Shown: piece after piece, positions 1 through 5,173 of the stretch | Position numbering within the stretch: the stretch's first letter is position 1 | Layout: each line of letters opens with the position of its first letter | Assembly: GCA_036271855.1 (NCBI GenBank) | Contig: DATAZV010000206.1 | Coordinates: 1-8,810, forward strand | DNA: 8,810 bases | Source of the DNA: JAQGMJ01 sp036271855 | Lineage (GTDB): Bacteria > Pseudomonadota > Gammaproteobacteria > Burkholderiales > JAEUOS01 | Direction: 5' to 3' | Notes under the pieces: model-generated | Told to the model about the DNA's origin: nothing | The model's input: the letters and a program-made list of their open reading frames with translations, nothing else | Databases searched by the model: none | Program-made: the position numbers and the translations under genes

Positions 1-1031
1 GCGTCGTAGGCGGCCAGCGCGGCGGCAATGTCGGCGTGGCTGGCGAGTTCATAGGCAAGCTGGCGCGCATCGAGCACGGCTTGCGAGGCGCCGTTGGAGC
101 CGATTGGGTACATGGCGTGCGCCGCATCACCCAGCAGCGCGACGCGGCCGAATATCCAGGAGGGCACCGGGTCGCGGTCGCTCATCGGGTATTCGTAGAT
201 TTTTTGCGCGCCGCGAATGATCTCGGGCACCGGCATCCAGTCGAAATCCCAGCTTTCGAAAGCAGGCAGGAAATCTTCCAGCTTGCCCGGACGACTCCAG
301 TCTTCCGGGGCGTGCATGTCGGTGAATTCGAAGGTGCGCTCGGCGATCCAGTTGATCAGTTGCAGGCCGTCGCCCAGTTCGCGGATCGGGTAGGTGACCC
401 ATTTTTGCCAGGCGTGGCCGGCCAGCACCATCGAGGCGCCGCTGAGAAAGGGCTTGCCGACCGTGGTGCCGCGCCAGAGGATGCGGTGGCTCCATTTCGG
501 CGGGCCTTCGTCGGGATAGAACAGGCCGCGGATGGCCGAGTGGATGCCGTCGCTGGCGATCACCAGGTCGCCGCTGACGGCAGGAGGCGTGACACCGTCG
601 CGCGCCGCGAAATGCACGATGGCGCTACCGGTGTCCTGTGTGACGTTGACGGCCTGATGTTTGGTGAGTACTGCGCCCGCGCCGAGGCGCTGTTGCACCG
701 CTTCAAGCAGCATCATCTGCAAATGCCCGCGATGCACCGAGAACTGCGGCCAGCGGTAGCCGGCGAATTCGCCGCGCGGCTCGCGCCAGACGATTTCGCC
801 GCGCTTGGTGGCGTAGACCACTTCCTGGGTGCGGATGGCGATGCGTTCGAGCGCCGGCAGCAGGCCCAACTCATCGAGCTCGCGCACCGAGTGCGGCAGC
901 AGGTTGATGCCTACGCCCAGCGGGCGGATTTCCGACACGCCTTCGTAGACGCGGCAGGCGATGCCGGCGGCGTGCAGGGACAAGGCGGTGGTGAGACCGC
1001 CGATGCCTCCTCCGAGAATGATGACGTTCAT
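1..1031 (-). CDS. PhzS-like FAD-dependent monooxygenase (C-terminus cut off by window edge)
   Basis: The gene reads leftward from ATG at 1029-1031 and stays open for 343 codons to the window edge; about 60-70 C-terminal residues should lie outside. Seen directly: an N-terminal Rossmann dinucleotide motif GGGIGG at residues 7-12 with Glu30 ending the second strand (FAD ribose contact), the ASDGIHSAIR region at 159-168 carrying the conserved Asp-Gly pair, and LLGDAAHAMYPIGSNGASQ at 299-317, the second FAD-ribityl motif. This order is the group A flavoprotein hydroxylase signature. The wording of the N-terminus (EIRPLGVGINLLPHSVREL) and the GSNGASQ motif fit the subgroup around PhzS / 'flavin-dependent oxidoreductase' rather than UbiH. 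It probably hydroxylates an aromatic or heteroaromatic ring using NAD(P)H, FAD and O2 in the cytoplasm. The substrate is unknown. It is divergent from the toxin-antitoxin pair. No strong ribosome-binding site is visible upstream; the start is chosen because the FAD motif begins at once. Confidence 0.9.
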   Translation of the reverse strand, partial: MNVIILGGGIGGLTTALSLHAAGIACRVYEGVSEIRPLGVGINLLPHSVRELDELGLLPALERIAIRTQEVVYATKRGEIVWREPRGEFAGYRWPQFSVHRGHLQMMLLEAVQQRLGAGAVLTKHQAVNVTQDTGSAIVHFAARDGVTPPAVSGDLVIASDGIHSAIRGLFYPDEGPPKWSHRILWRGTTVGKPFLSGASMVLAGHAWQKWVTYPIRELGDGLQLINWIAERTFEFTDMHAPEDWSRPGKLEDFLPAFESWDFDWMPVPEIIRGAQKIYEYPMSDRDPVPSWIFGRVALLGDAAHAMYPIGSNGASQAVLDARQLAYELASHADIAAALAAYD

Positions 1032-1061
1032 GAGGCTTGTGAGTTGCCGCTTTATTGCGGC

Positions 1062-1090
1062 TTGACGGCTTTGGGTGTTACCATAGTAAC
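1062..1090 (+). promoter_or_regulatory. Candidate sigma70 promoter of the toxin-antitoxin operon
   Basis: A good -35 box TTGACG lies at 1062-1067. The -10 box is weaker: TAGTAA at 1084-1089, 16 bp downstream, matches the consensus at only three of six positions. The placement just before the antitoxin ribosome-binding site (AGGAG at 1100-1104) and the overlap with a perfect inverted repeat support a regulated promoter here, but the exact -10 box is uncertain. Confidence 0.4.
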
Positions 1091-1092
1091 AC
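1075..1092. promoter_or_regulatory. Perfect inverted repeat, probable antitoxin operator
   Basis: GTGTTAC (1075-1081), spacer CATA, GTAACAC (1086-1092): two exact 7-base arms. It starts 8 bp after the -35 box, covers the -10 region and ends 19 bp before the antitoxin start codon. Ribbon-helix-helix antitoxins bind such short palindromes as dimers of dimers and repress their own operon, with the toxin as co-repressor. That role here is inferred from position and symmetry. Confidence 0.6.
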
Positions 1093-1111
1093 TTTGGTCA
1101 GGAGTCTGTTC

Positions 1112-1396
1112 ATGTCTACCACCTCGCTGAAATTGCCGGAAGAATTGAAGAGCCGGATTGTCCAGATGGCGGAAAAATCCGATCGTTCGCCGCATGCGCT
1201 GATGCTGGAGATTCTGGAGCAGGGAGTGACGGCGCAGGAAAAGCGCCAGGATTTCCTGGCTTCGGCACTCGAAGCGCGGAAAGAATTTTTGCGCACGCGG
1301 GAAGGTTATGCCGCCGAGGATGTCGCCGCTTATTTCGAAGCCAAGATGCGCGGTGAAAAACCGCCCAAGCTCAAACTCAAAAAATGGCCCGGCTAG
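1112..1396 (+). CDS. Type II antitoxin, ribbon-helix-helix (CopG/ParD-like)
   Basis: This 94-residue protein has the layout of a ribbon-helix-helix antitoxin. Residues 3-9 (TTSLKLP) form the predicted DNA-contacting beta strand. Two helices follow at about 10-22 (EELKSRIVQMAEK) and 26-38 (SPHALMLEILEQG). The C-terminal half is charged and probably wraps the toxin, ending in a lysine-rich tail. The ATG at 1112 is preferred over an upstream in-frame ATG at 1055 because AGGAG lies 7 bases before it and the beta strand begins immediately; the 1055 start would also place the promoter and operator inside the coding sequence. The protein should neutralise the overlapping downstream toxin and repress the operon through the inverted repeat at 1075-1092. 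The class is clear; the exact antitoxin subfamily is not. Confidence 0.85.
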   Translation: MSTTSLKLPEELKSRIVQMAEKSDRSPHALMLEILEQGVTAQEKRQDFLASALEARKEFLRTREGYAAEDVAAYFEAKMRGEKPPKLKLKKWPG

Positions 1397-1674
1397 TTTA
1401 TTCCGGGTGCGTGCGCGACGACATGGACCGGCTTTTCGATTTCCTCGCGCATGAGGATCCGGTTTGGGCAGTCGATGCAATGACCGTGATACTTGATGGT
1501 CTGGAGCTGCTGAAAACGCATCCACTGATCGGCCGGCCAGTCGAGTTTTCGACGCGTGAACTGGTGATTTCAAAGGGCAAGACCGGTTACCTAGCCCTGT
1601 ACGACTACGACGAATTCAACGATGTGGCGCTGGTCCTGGCGATCCGCCACCAGCGCGAGTCGGGCTACAACTGA
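1384..1674 (+). CDS. Type II toxin, RelE/ParE family
   Basis: A 96-residue protein of typical ParE/RelE length. Family hallmarks seen: an N-terminal strand and helical segment (RLVYSGCVRDDMDRLFDFL, 3-21), IGRPV at 49-53, the core block RELVISKGKTGYLALYDY at 58-75, and the C-terminal AIRHQRESGY at 86-95. The Gly-Arg-Pro turn and the ISKGKTGYLALY block resemble ParE-type (gyrase-directed) more than mRNA-cutting RelE members, but the target cannot be decided by eye. The start overlaps the antitoxin's last 13 bases. No convincing ribosome-binding site precedes it, only an A-rich tract, so translation is probably coupled to the antitoxin, which keeps toxin output below antitoxin output. The frame is intact. 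It ends 16 bp from the convergent PhzF-family gene. Confidence 0.9.
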   Translation: MARLVYSGCVRDDMDRLFDFLAHEDPVWAVDAMTVILDGLELLKTHPLIGRPVEFSTRELVISKGKTGYLALYDYDEFNDVALVLAIRHQRESGYN

Positions 1675-1690
1675 ACGGTTATAGCCAATT

Positions 1691-2539
1691 TCAAAGATCG
1701 ATGTGGCCGCGCCCCAACTCGATCACCTCGCCGGTGACCAGCACGCGGCCGTCGGCGGCGATGGCCAGTTGCAGCTCCGAAGGCCGCCCGGTGAATTCGC
1801 CCTGGTGCAGGGTGCGCGCCAGCGGCAGCGTGCGCCCGGTGTGGACGATGTAGCCGCCCAGATTGGCGCAGGCCGAGCCGGTGGCCGGGTCTTCGCCGAT
1901 GCTGCTGGAAGTGCGGTGGAAAAAGAAACGCACCAGCATTTCCGGCTCGTCCAGCGAGGAAAAGGCGTAGACCGAGACCTTGCCGTTGATGTTGCGAAAG
2001 TCGGCCAGCGCCGCGCCGGGGACGATGCGCTTGACGGCGTAACGCGAAGTCAGCGGCACCAGCAATTGCTCCATGCCGGTGTCCACCCAGATCGGGTCGG
2101 CCGCCAGATCATCGCGCGCCAGGCCGAGCGCCACCAGCAGGATTTCGAGACGCTCCATGTCGAAAGGCCGCGTGGTCGCTGCGTTGGCACGCAAGGTCCA
2201 GCGGTCGCCGCGCGCGGATACCGGGATGTTGCCGGCCTGCATTTCCAGCGTCACCTGGTCGCCGGTGCCCTTCAGGTCGCGCACGGTGTGCGCGGTGCCC
2301 AGGGTCGGATGGCCGGCGAAGGGCAACTCGGCGCCGGGCGTAAAAATGCGCACCTTCGCCGTCGCCCCGCCCGAAGGCGGCAGGATGAAAGTGGTTTCGG
2401 AGAGGTTGAACTGCAGGGCCAGGGCCTGCATTTGCGCGTCGGTCAGGCCCTCGCCGTCTTCGAACACGCACAGGGGGTTGCCGGTGAGGGTCTGGCCGGC
2501 GAGGGCGAATACGTTTTGCAGGCGGTATTGGTATCTCAT
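1691..2539 (-). CDS. PhzF family isomerase/epimerase
   Basis: Encodes 282 residues, the usual length for the PhzF / diaminopimelate-epimerase-like fold with two similar halves. Seen: GNPLCVF at 20-26; NLSETTF with Glu48, which matches the catalytic glutamate (Glu45) of phenazine-pathway PhzF; FTPGAELPFAGHPTLG, the first half's phosphate/oxyanion-type loop; and GEDPATGSACANLGGY in the second half. These are all the hallmark motifs, so the protein should be an active isomerase or epimerase. Most genomic PhzF-family members do not make phenazines and have unknown substrates; no other phz gene is seen here. The ATG at 2539 was chosen because MRYQYRLQNVF starts the domain, although a longer reading frame runs back into ilvA. 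The gene begins 16 bp after the ilvA stop, so co-transcription is likely. No strong ribosome-binding site is visible. Confidence 0.92.
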   Translation of the reverse strand: MRYQYRLQNVFALAGQTLTGNPLCVFEDGEGLTDAQMQALALQFNLSETTFILPPSGGATAKVRIFTPGAELPFAGHPTLGTAHTVRDLKGTGDQVTLEMQAGNIPVSARGDRWTLRANAATTRPFDMERLEILLVALGLARDDLAADPIWVDTGMEQLLVPLTSRYAVKRIVPGAALADFRNINGKVSVYAFSSLDEPEMLVRFFFHRTSSSIGEDPATGSACANLGGYIVHTGRTLPLARTLHQGEFTGRPSELQLAIAADGRVLVTGEVIELGRGHIDL

Positions 2540-2555
2540 GACGATTCTTTGCGGA

Positions 2556-4088
2556 CTAAGCCAGGAACATGCGGTAAACGGGATTGCTGCTCTCGTCCCA
2601 GCAAGGGTAGCCGAGCGAGTCGAGGAATTTGCGGAAGGCGGGCATCTCCTTGCCCGGCACCTGCATGCCGACGAGCACGCGGCCGACATCCGAGCCGTGG
2701 TTGCGATAGTGGAACAGGGAAATATTCCAGTCCGGGCGCATGCTGGTCAAGAATTTCATCAGCGCGCCGGGGCGCTCGGGCAACTCGAAGCGGTAGAGCA
2801 TTTCGTCGTGCGCCAGCGGCGAGCGGCCGCCCACCATGTGGCGCACGTGCAGCTTGGCCAGTTCGTCGTCGGTCAGATCCAGGGTTTTAAAGTTATGCCG
2901 GTTCAGGGTCTTGGTCAGGCGCGTGATGTCGGCACGGTCGTGCACCGACAGGCCGACGAAAATATGCGCCTGCCTGGAGTCGGCGATGCGGTAGTTGAAT
3001 TCGGTGACGCTGCGGCTGCCGATCAGTTCGCAAAAACGGCGAAACGAGCCGCGTTCTTCAGGTACGGTGACGGCGAGGATGGCTTCGCGTTTTTCCCCCA
3101 CCTCGGCACGCTCGGCGACGAAGCGCAGCCGGTCGAAATTCATGTTGGCGCCGCAGGCCACCGCCACCAGGGTTTCGCCGCGCAGCTTTTCGCGCTCCAC
3201 GTAGGCTTTGGCGCCGGCAATCGCCAGCGCGCCGGCGGGCTCGAGTATCGAGCGGGTGTCCTCGAACACATCCTTGATGGCGGCGCAGATGTCGTCGGTG
3301 TCGACCAGCAGGATTTCGTCGACCAGCTCGCGGGTCAGGCGAAAGGTTTCTTCGCCGACCATCTTGACGGCCACGCCGTCGGCGAACAGGCCCACTTTGT
3401 CCAGGCGCACGCGTTTTCCCGCAGCGACTGAGCGAGCCATCGCGTCCGAATCCTCCGGCTGCACGCCGATCACCTTCACCTCGGGGCGCACGCGCTTGAT
3501 ATAGGCGGCAATCCCCGAGATCAGGCCGCCGCCGCCGATGGCGACGAACACGGCGTGGATCGGCCCCTGGTGCTGGCGCAGGATCTCCATCCCGATGGTG
3601 CCCTGCCCGGCGATCACGTCGGGGTCGTCGAAGGGATGGACAAAGGTGAGGTTCTGCTTTTGTTCCAGCCCACGGGCGTGGTCGTAGGCTTCGTCGAAGG
3701 AGTCGCCCACCAGCACCACCTCGCCGCCGCGCGCCTTCACCGCCGCCACCTTCACCTGCGGCGTGGTCACCGGCATCACGATCACCGCGCGCGCGCCCAT
3801 GCGCTTGGCCGCCAGCGCCACGCCCTGGGCGTGGTTGCCGGCGGAGGCGCAGATCACGCCGCGCGCCAGTTGTTCCTTCGACAGCTGCGCCATTTTGTTG
3901 TAGGCGCCGCGCAATTTGAAGGAGAACACGCTTTGCATGTCCTCGCGCTTGAGCAACAGGGTATTGTTCAGGCGCGCCGAAAGGGCCGCCGCCTTTTCCA
4001 GCGGCGATTCCTGGGCGACGTCGTAAACCTTGGCGGTGAGGATTTTTTGGAGATAATCGGTCTTCGACCGGGATGCTGTCGCGGGCAT
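2556..4088 (-). CDS. ilvA: Threonine ammonia-lyase, biosynthetic (threonine deaminase)
   Basis: Encodes 510 residues, close to E. coli IlvA (514). It converts L-threonine to 2-oxobutanoate and ammonia, the committed step of isoleucine synthesis, in the cytoplasm with PLP. Seen: SFKLRGAYNKM with the PLP-binding lysine at Lys58; SAGNHAQG at 82-89; the glycine loop GGGGL at 185-189 that holds the PLP phosphate; and ACGANMNFDR at 311-320. Residues about 340-510 form two ACT-like regulatory regions (ERGSFRRFCELIGSRSVTEF; ELPERPGALMKFL). This marks the isoleucine-inhibited biosynthetic enzyme, not the short catabolic TdcB type. The ATG at 4088 fits family length and leads into TDYLQKILTAKVYD. A far longer upstream extension in the same frame lacks domain sense and overlaps the divergent gene. 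The ribosome-binding site is weak. It is followed by the PhzF-family gene. Confidence 0.97.
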   Translation of the reverse strand: MPATASRSKTDYLQKILTAKVYDVAQESPLEKAAALSARLNNTLLLKREDMQSVFSFKLRGAYNKMAQLSKEQLARGVICASAGNHAQGVALAAKRMGARAVIVMPVTTPQVKVAAVKARGGEVVLVGDSFDEAYDHARGLEQKQNLTFVHPFDDPDVIAGQGTIGMEILRQHQGPIHAVFVAIGGGGLISGIAAYIKRVRPEVKVIGVQPEDSDAMARSVAAGKRVRLDKVGLFADGVAVKMVGEETFRLTRELVDEILLVDTDDICAAIKDVFEDTRSILEPAGALAIAGAKAYVEREKLRGETLVAVACGANMNFDRLRFVAERAEVGEKREAILAVTVPEERGSFRRFCELIGSRSVTEFNYRIADSRQAHIFVGLSVHDRADITRLTKTLNRHNFKTLDLTDDELAKLHVRHMVGGRSPLAHDEMLYRFELPERPGALMKFLTSMRPDWNISLFHYRNHGSDVGRVLVGMQVPGKEMPAFRKFLDSLGYPCWDESSNPVYRMFLA

Positions 4089-4117
4089 TGGTGCGCTTGC
4101 CTGGGTAGATTTCTGGA

Positions 4118-4134
4118 ACCCCTCCGGGAGGGGT
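4118..4134. promoter_or_regulatory. 17-nt palindrome in the ilvA leader
   Basis: ACCCCTCC, single G, GGAGGGGT: 8-base arms around one central base. It lies 29 bp upstream of the ilvA start and just downstream of the predicted -10 box, so near the transcription start. It could be an operator or the base of a leader hairpin. A hairpin with a one-base loop is not physical; about three central bases would have to stay unpaired. Confidence 0.4.
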
Positions 4135-4138
4135 ATCC

Positions 4139-4167
4139 AATTTAGCCGCTTTTGGCGATTTGGGCAA
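4139..4167 (-). promoter_or_regulatory. Candidate sigma70 promoter of ilvA-PhzF operon
   Basis: On the minus strand, TTGCCC (complement of 4162-4167) is separated by exactly 17 bp from TAAATT (complement of 4139-4144). Each box matches four of six consensus bases. The position, about 50-80 bp before the ilvA start codon, is sensible. No leader peptide rich in branched-chain codons is visible in the short remaining leader, so classical attenuation is not supported. Confidence 0.45.
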
Positions 4168-4260
4168 ATGTTTATGAGGGTTGGATCGAATGTGCAGACG
4201 TAGCCCGGTGGAAAGAAATTCGCGGCCGGCGGTCGCTGCCGGGGGAGACGGGGCCGGCCG

Positions 4261-4743
4261 ATGGCCGCTTGCACGATCCCGCAAAACCGGGCCTTGCGGC
4301 GGTGTGCGTTGACGGAACTGGCGGCGCTACTGGAGATCCTGCAGGGATTTTTCACCCAGGAAGCGAGCCTGTGGTCGCTGCTGCTGGGCAGTTTTGTGGC
4401 GGCTACCCTGATCCCGATTTCCTCCGAGGTGATGCTGTTCGCCGTGCTGCGCCTGCATCCGGAGCTGTTCTGGCCGGCGATCGCGGTGGCCACGCTGGGC
4501 AACAGCGCCGGCGGCATGGTGAGCTATGCGATGGGGCGCTTCATTCCGCATCATCGCGAGATCAGGTATGAGGCGCAGCTACAGCGCCACGGCGCTTCGC
4601 TGCTGTTGCTGGCCTGGGTTCCGCTGGTGGGTGACGCCTTTTGCATCGGGGCGGGCTGGCTGCGTTTGGCCTGGCTGCCCTGCCTGCTCTATATGGCGGC
4701 GGGCAAGGCGGCGCGCTATCTGGTGGTGGCGGTATTGTCCTGA
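4261..4743 (+). CDS. yqaA: YqaA family inner-membrane protein (DedA/VTT-like)
   Basis: A 160-residue hydrophobic protein resembling E. coli YqaA, a small relative of the DedA/VTT membrane proteins. Seen: a membrane segment at about 37-52 leading to ATLIPISSEVMLF (48-60); VATLGNSAGGMVSYAMGRF (76-94), the family's conserved glycine-rich block; a short hydrophilic loop; then LLLLAWVPLVGDAFCIGAGWLRL (114-136) and a last membrane segment ending GKAARYLVVAV. The conserved acidic residues (Glu56, Asp125) and glycine turns are the type found in DedA-like transporters. The precise role of YqaA is unknown; DedA relatives move lipids such as undecaprenyl phosphate. The start is uncertain. ATG at 4261 has GGGGAG 13 bases upstream. 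A TTG at 4309 would give 144 residues, nearer the E. coli length (about 142). The gene is divergent from ilvA, with a 172-bp spacer. Confidence 0.82.
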   Translation: MAACTIPQNRALRRCALTELAALLEILQGFFTQEASLWSLLLGSFVAATLIPISSEVMLFAVLRLHPELFWPAIAVATLGNSAGGMVSYAMGRFIPHHREIRYEAQLQRHGASLLLLAWVPLVGDAFCIGAGWLRLAWLPCLLYMAAGKAARYLVVAVLS

Positions 4744-4749
4744 TGTCAT

Positions 4750-4767
4750 GCGCCTGCAATCAGGCGC
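4750..4767 (+). terminator. Hairpin just after yqaA (no U tract)
   Basis: GCGCCTG, loop CAAT, CAGGCGC: a perfect 7-bp stem with a 4-base loop, beginning 6 bases after the yqaA stop. No T run follows, so it is unlikely to terminate alone. It may protect the 3' end of the message. Confidence 0.4.
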
Positions 4768-4869
4768 GATTAAGCTGGCGTTGCGGTGCCTGTTTGAGAA
4801 TCTCCTCCTCACTCGAACCCAAAACAAGGGCATTCCCTTCCGCGATCCGCGAGTAGCACACGGATGTTT

Positions 4870-4897
4870 GCCGGGCCTGATGCCCGGCTTCTTTTTT
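4870..4897 (+). terminator. Rho-independent terminator
   Basis: GCCGGGC (4870-4876), loop CTGAT, GCCCGGC (4882-4888), then TTCTTTTTT. A perfect 7-bp GC stem and a strong T tract make this the clearest terminator in the window. It lies 126 bp past the yqaA stop and should end that transcript before the oxygenase cluster. Confidence 0.88.
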
Positions 4898-4991
4898 GGG
4901 GCGCCGGCGCCTCGGGAGCCGCGCCGACCCGGCTCAGCTTGCCCCGAAACGCCTGAGTGCACTGGGAAATATTTTTCCGCACGCCCGCGGT

Positions 4992-5101
4992 GCACCGGAA
5001 GGTGCGAGCGTCCCGGCATGTAATGCACCGGACCGCGCCTGCCGCGAGAGCCGGCGCACCGCCTCAGTGCCTCTTTGCCGGAGCGACCCGGTTGATGCAC
5101 C
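4992..5101 (+). repeat. Four spaced GCACC direct repeats, possible activator sites
   Basis: GCACC occurs on the plus strand at 4992-4996, 5025-5029, 5056-5060 and 5097-5101. The first two share the longer core TGCACCGGA. Spacings of 33, 31 and 41 bp are near three, three and four helical turns, so the copies face roughly the same side of the DNA. They sit about 20-130 bp upstream of the -24 element, where enhancer-binding activators of sigma54 usually bind. The unit is short and the role is inferred. Confidence 0.35.
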
Positions 5102-5106
5102 TGCAT
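5095..5106. promoter_or_regulatory. Inverted repeat ATGCA-CC-TGCAT
   Basis: Two exact 5-base arms with a 2-base spacer, overlapping the last GCACC copy and ending 16 bp before the -24 element. A related pair, TTGCAT (5113-5118) and ATGCAA (5127-5132), lies just downstream and overlaps that element. Both could be sites for a regulator dimer; no specific regulator is recognised. Confidence 0.35.
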
Positions 5107-5122
5107 ACGGCCTTGCATCCAA

Positions 5123-5138
5123 TGGCATGCAATTTGCC
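5123..5138 (+). promoter_or_regulatory. Sigma54 (-24/-12) promoter upstream of the oxygenase gene
   Basis: TGGCATG, 4 bases, TTGCC. Against the RpoN consensus TGGCACG-N4-TTGCW it matches all fixed bases except C to T at the sixth position and the last W. The invariant GG (5124-5125) and GC (5136-5137) have exactly the required spacing. Transcription would start about 12 bases after the GC, near 5149, leaving a leader of about 25 bases with a GAAGGG ribosome-binding site (5159-5164) 9 bases before the ATG at 5174. The geometry is convincing; function is inferred. Confidence 0.65.
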
Positions 5139-5173
5139 TCGATCAGTCCATCCTGATTGAAGGGCTGTAGGCC

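Larger units (their letters stand above)
4744..5173. other. 430-bp gene-free region between yqaA and the oxygenase cluster
   Basis: No convincing protein gene was found; open frames here lack start context and domain sense. From left to right: the hairpin at 4750-4767; a weak hairpin AAGGG-CATT-CCCTT at 4826-4839; the terminator at 4870-4897; a 12-bp palindrome GGCGCCGGCGCC at 4900-4911; an AT-rich pocket with GGAAA-TATT-TTTCC at 4965-4978; GCACC repeats; paired TGCA-type inverted repeats; a sigma54-type promoter at 5123-5138; and a small inverted repeat ATCAG/CTGAT (5142-5157) just before the ribosome-binding site. The right-hand part therefore looks like a control region for the genes that follow. 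Confidence 0.6.

Noticed and set aside
36..1130. A 364-codon plus-strand open frame opposite the monooxygenase
   Set aside because: The minus strand carries complete FAD-binding motifs over the same bases. The plus-strand frame has no domain sense and is a by-product of high GC content.
1..2539. Phenazine biosynthesis locus, suggested by PhzS-like and PhzF-like genes
   Set aside because: The two genes run in separate units flanking a toxin-antitoxin pair. No other phz gene is present, and both families are common outside phenazine pathways.
2073..3431. A 452-codon plus-strand open frame across the PhzF-family gene and ilvA
   Set aside because: It crosses two well-supported genes on the other strand and has repetitive Ala/Gly/Arg/His-rich composition with no recognisable motifs.
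4388..4517. An upstream start for ilvA giving a 653-residue protein
   Set aside because: The extension overlaps the divergent yqaA coding region and adds sequence with no family counterpart; 510 residues matches known IlvA length.
4800..4840. Possible tRNA on the minus strand, from a T-loop-like GGTTCGAGT
   Set aside because: The bases flanking the loop do not pair into a T stem and no acceptor or anticodon arms can be formed.
4896..5156. A small 86-codon open frame upstream of the oxygenase
   Set aside because: No ribosome-binding site, low-complexity composition, and it overlaps the sigma54-type promoter and repeats.
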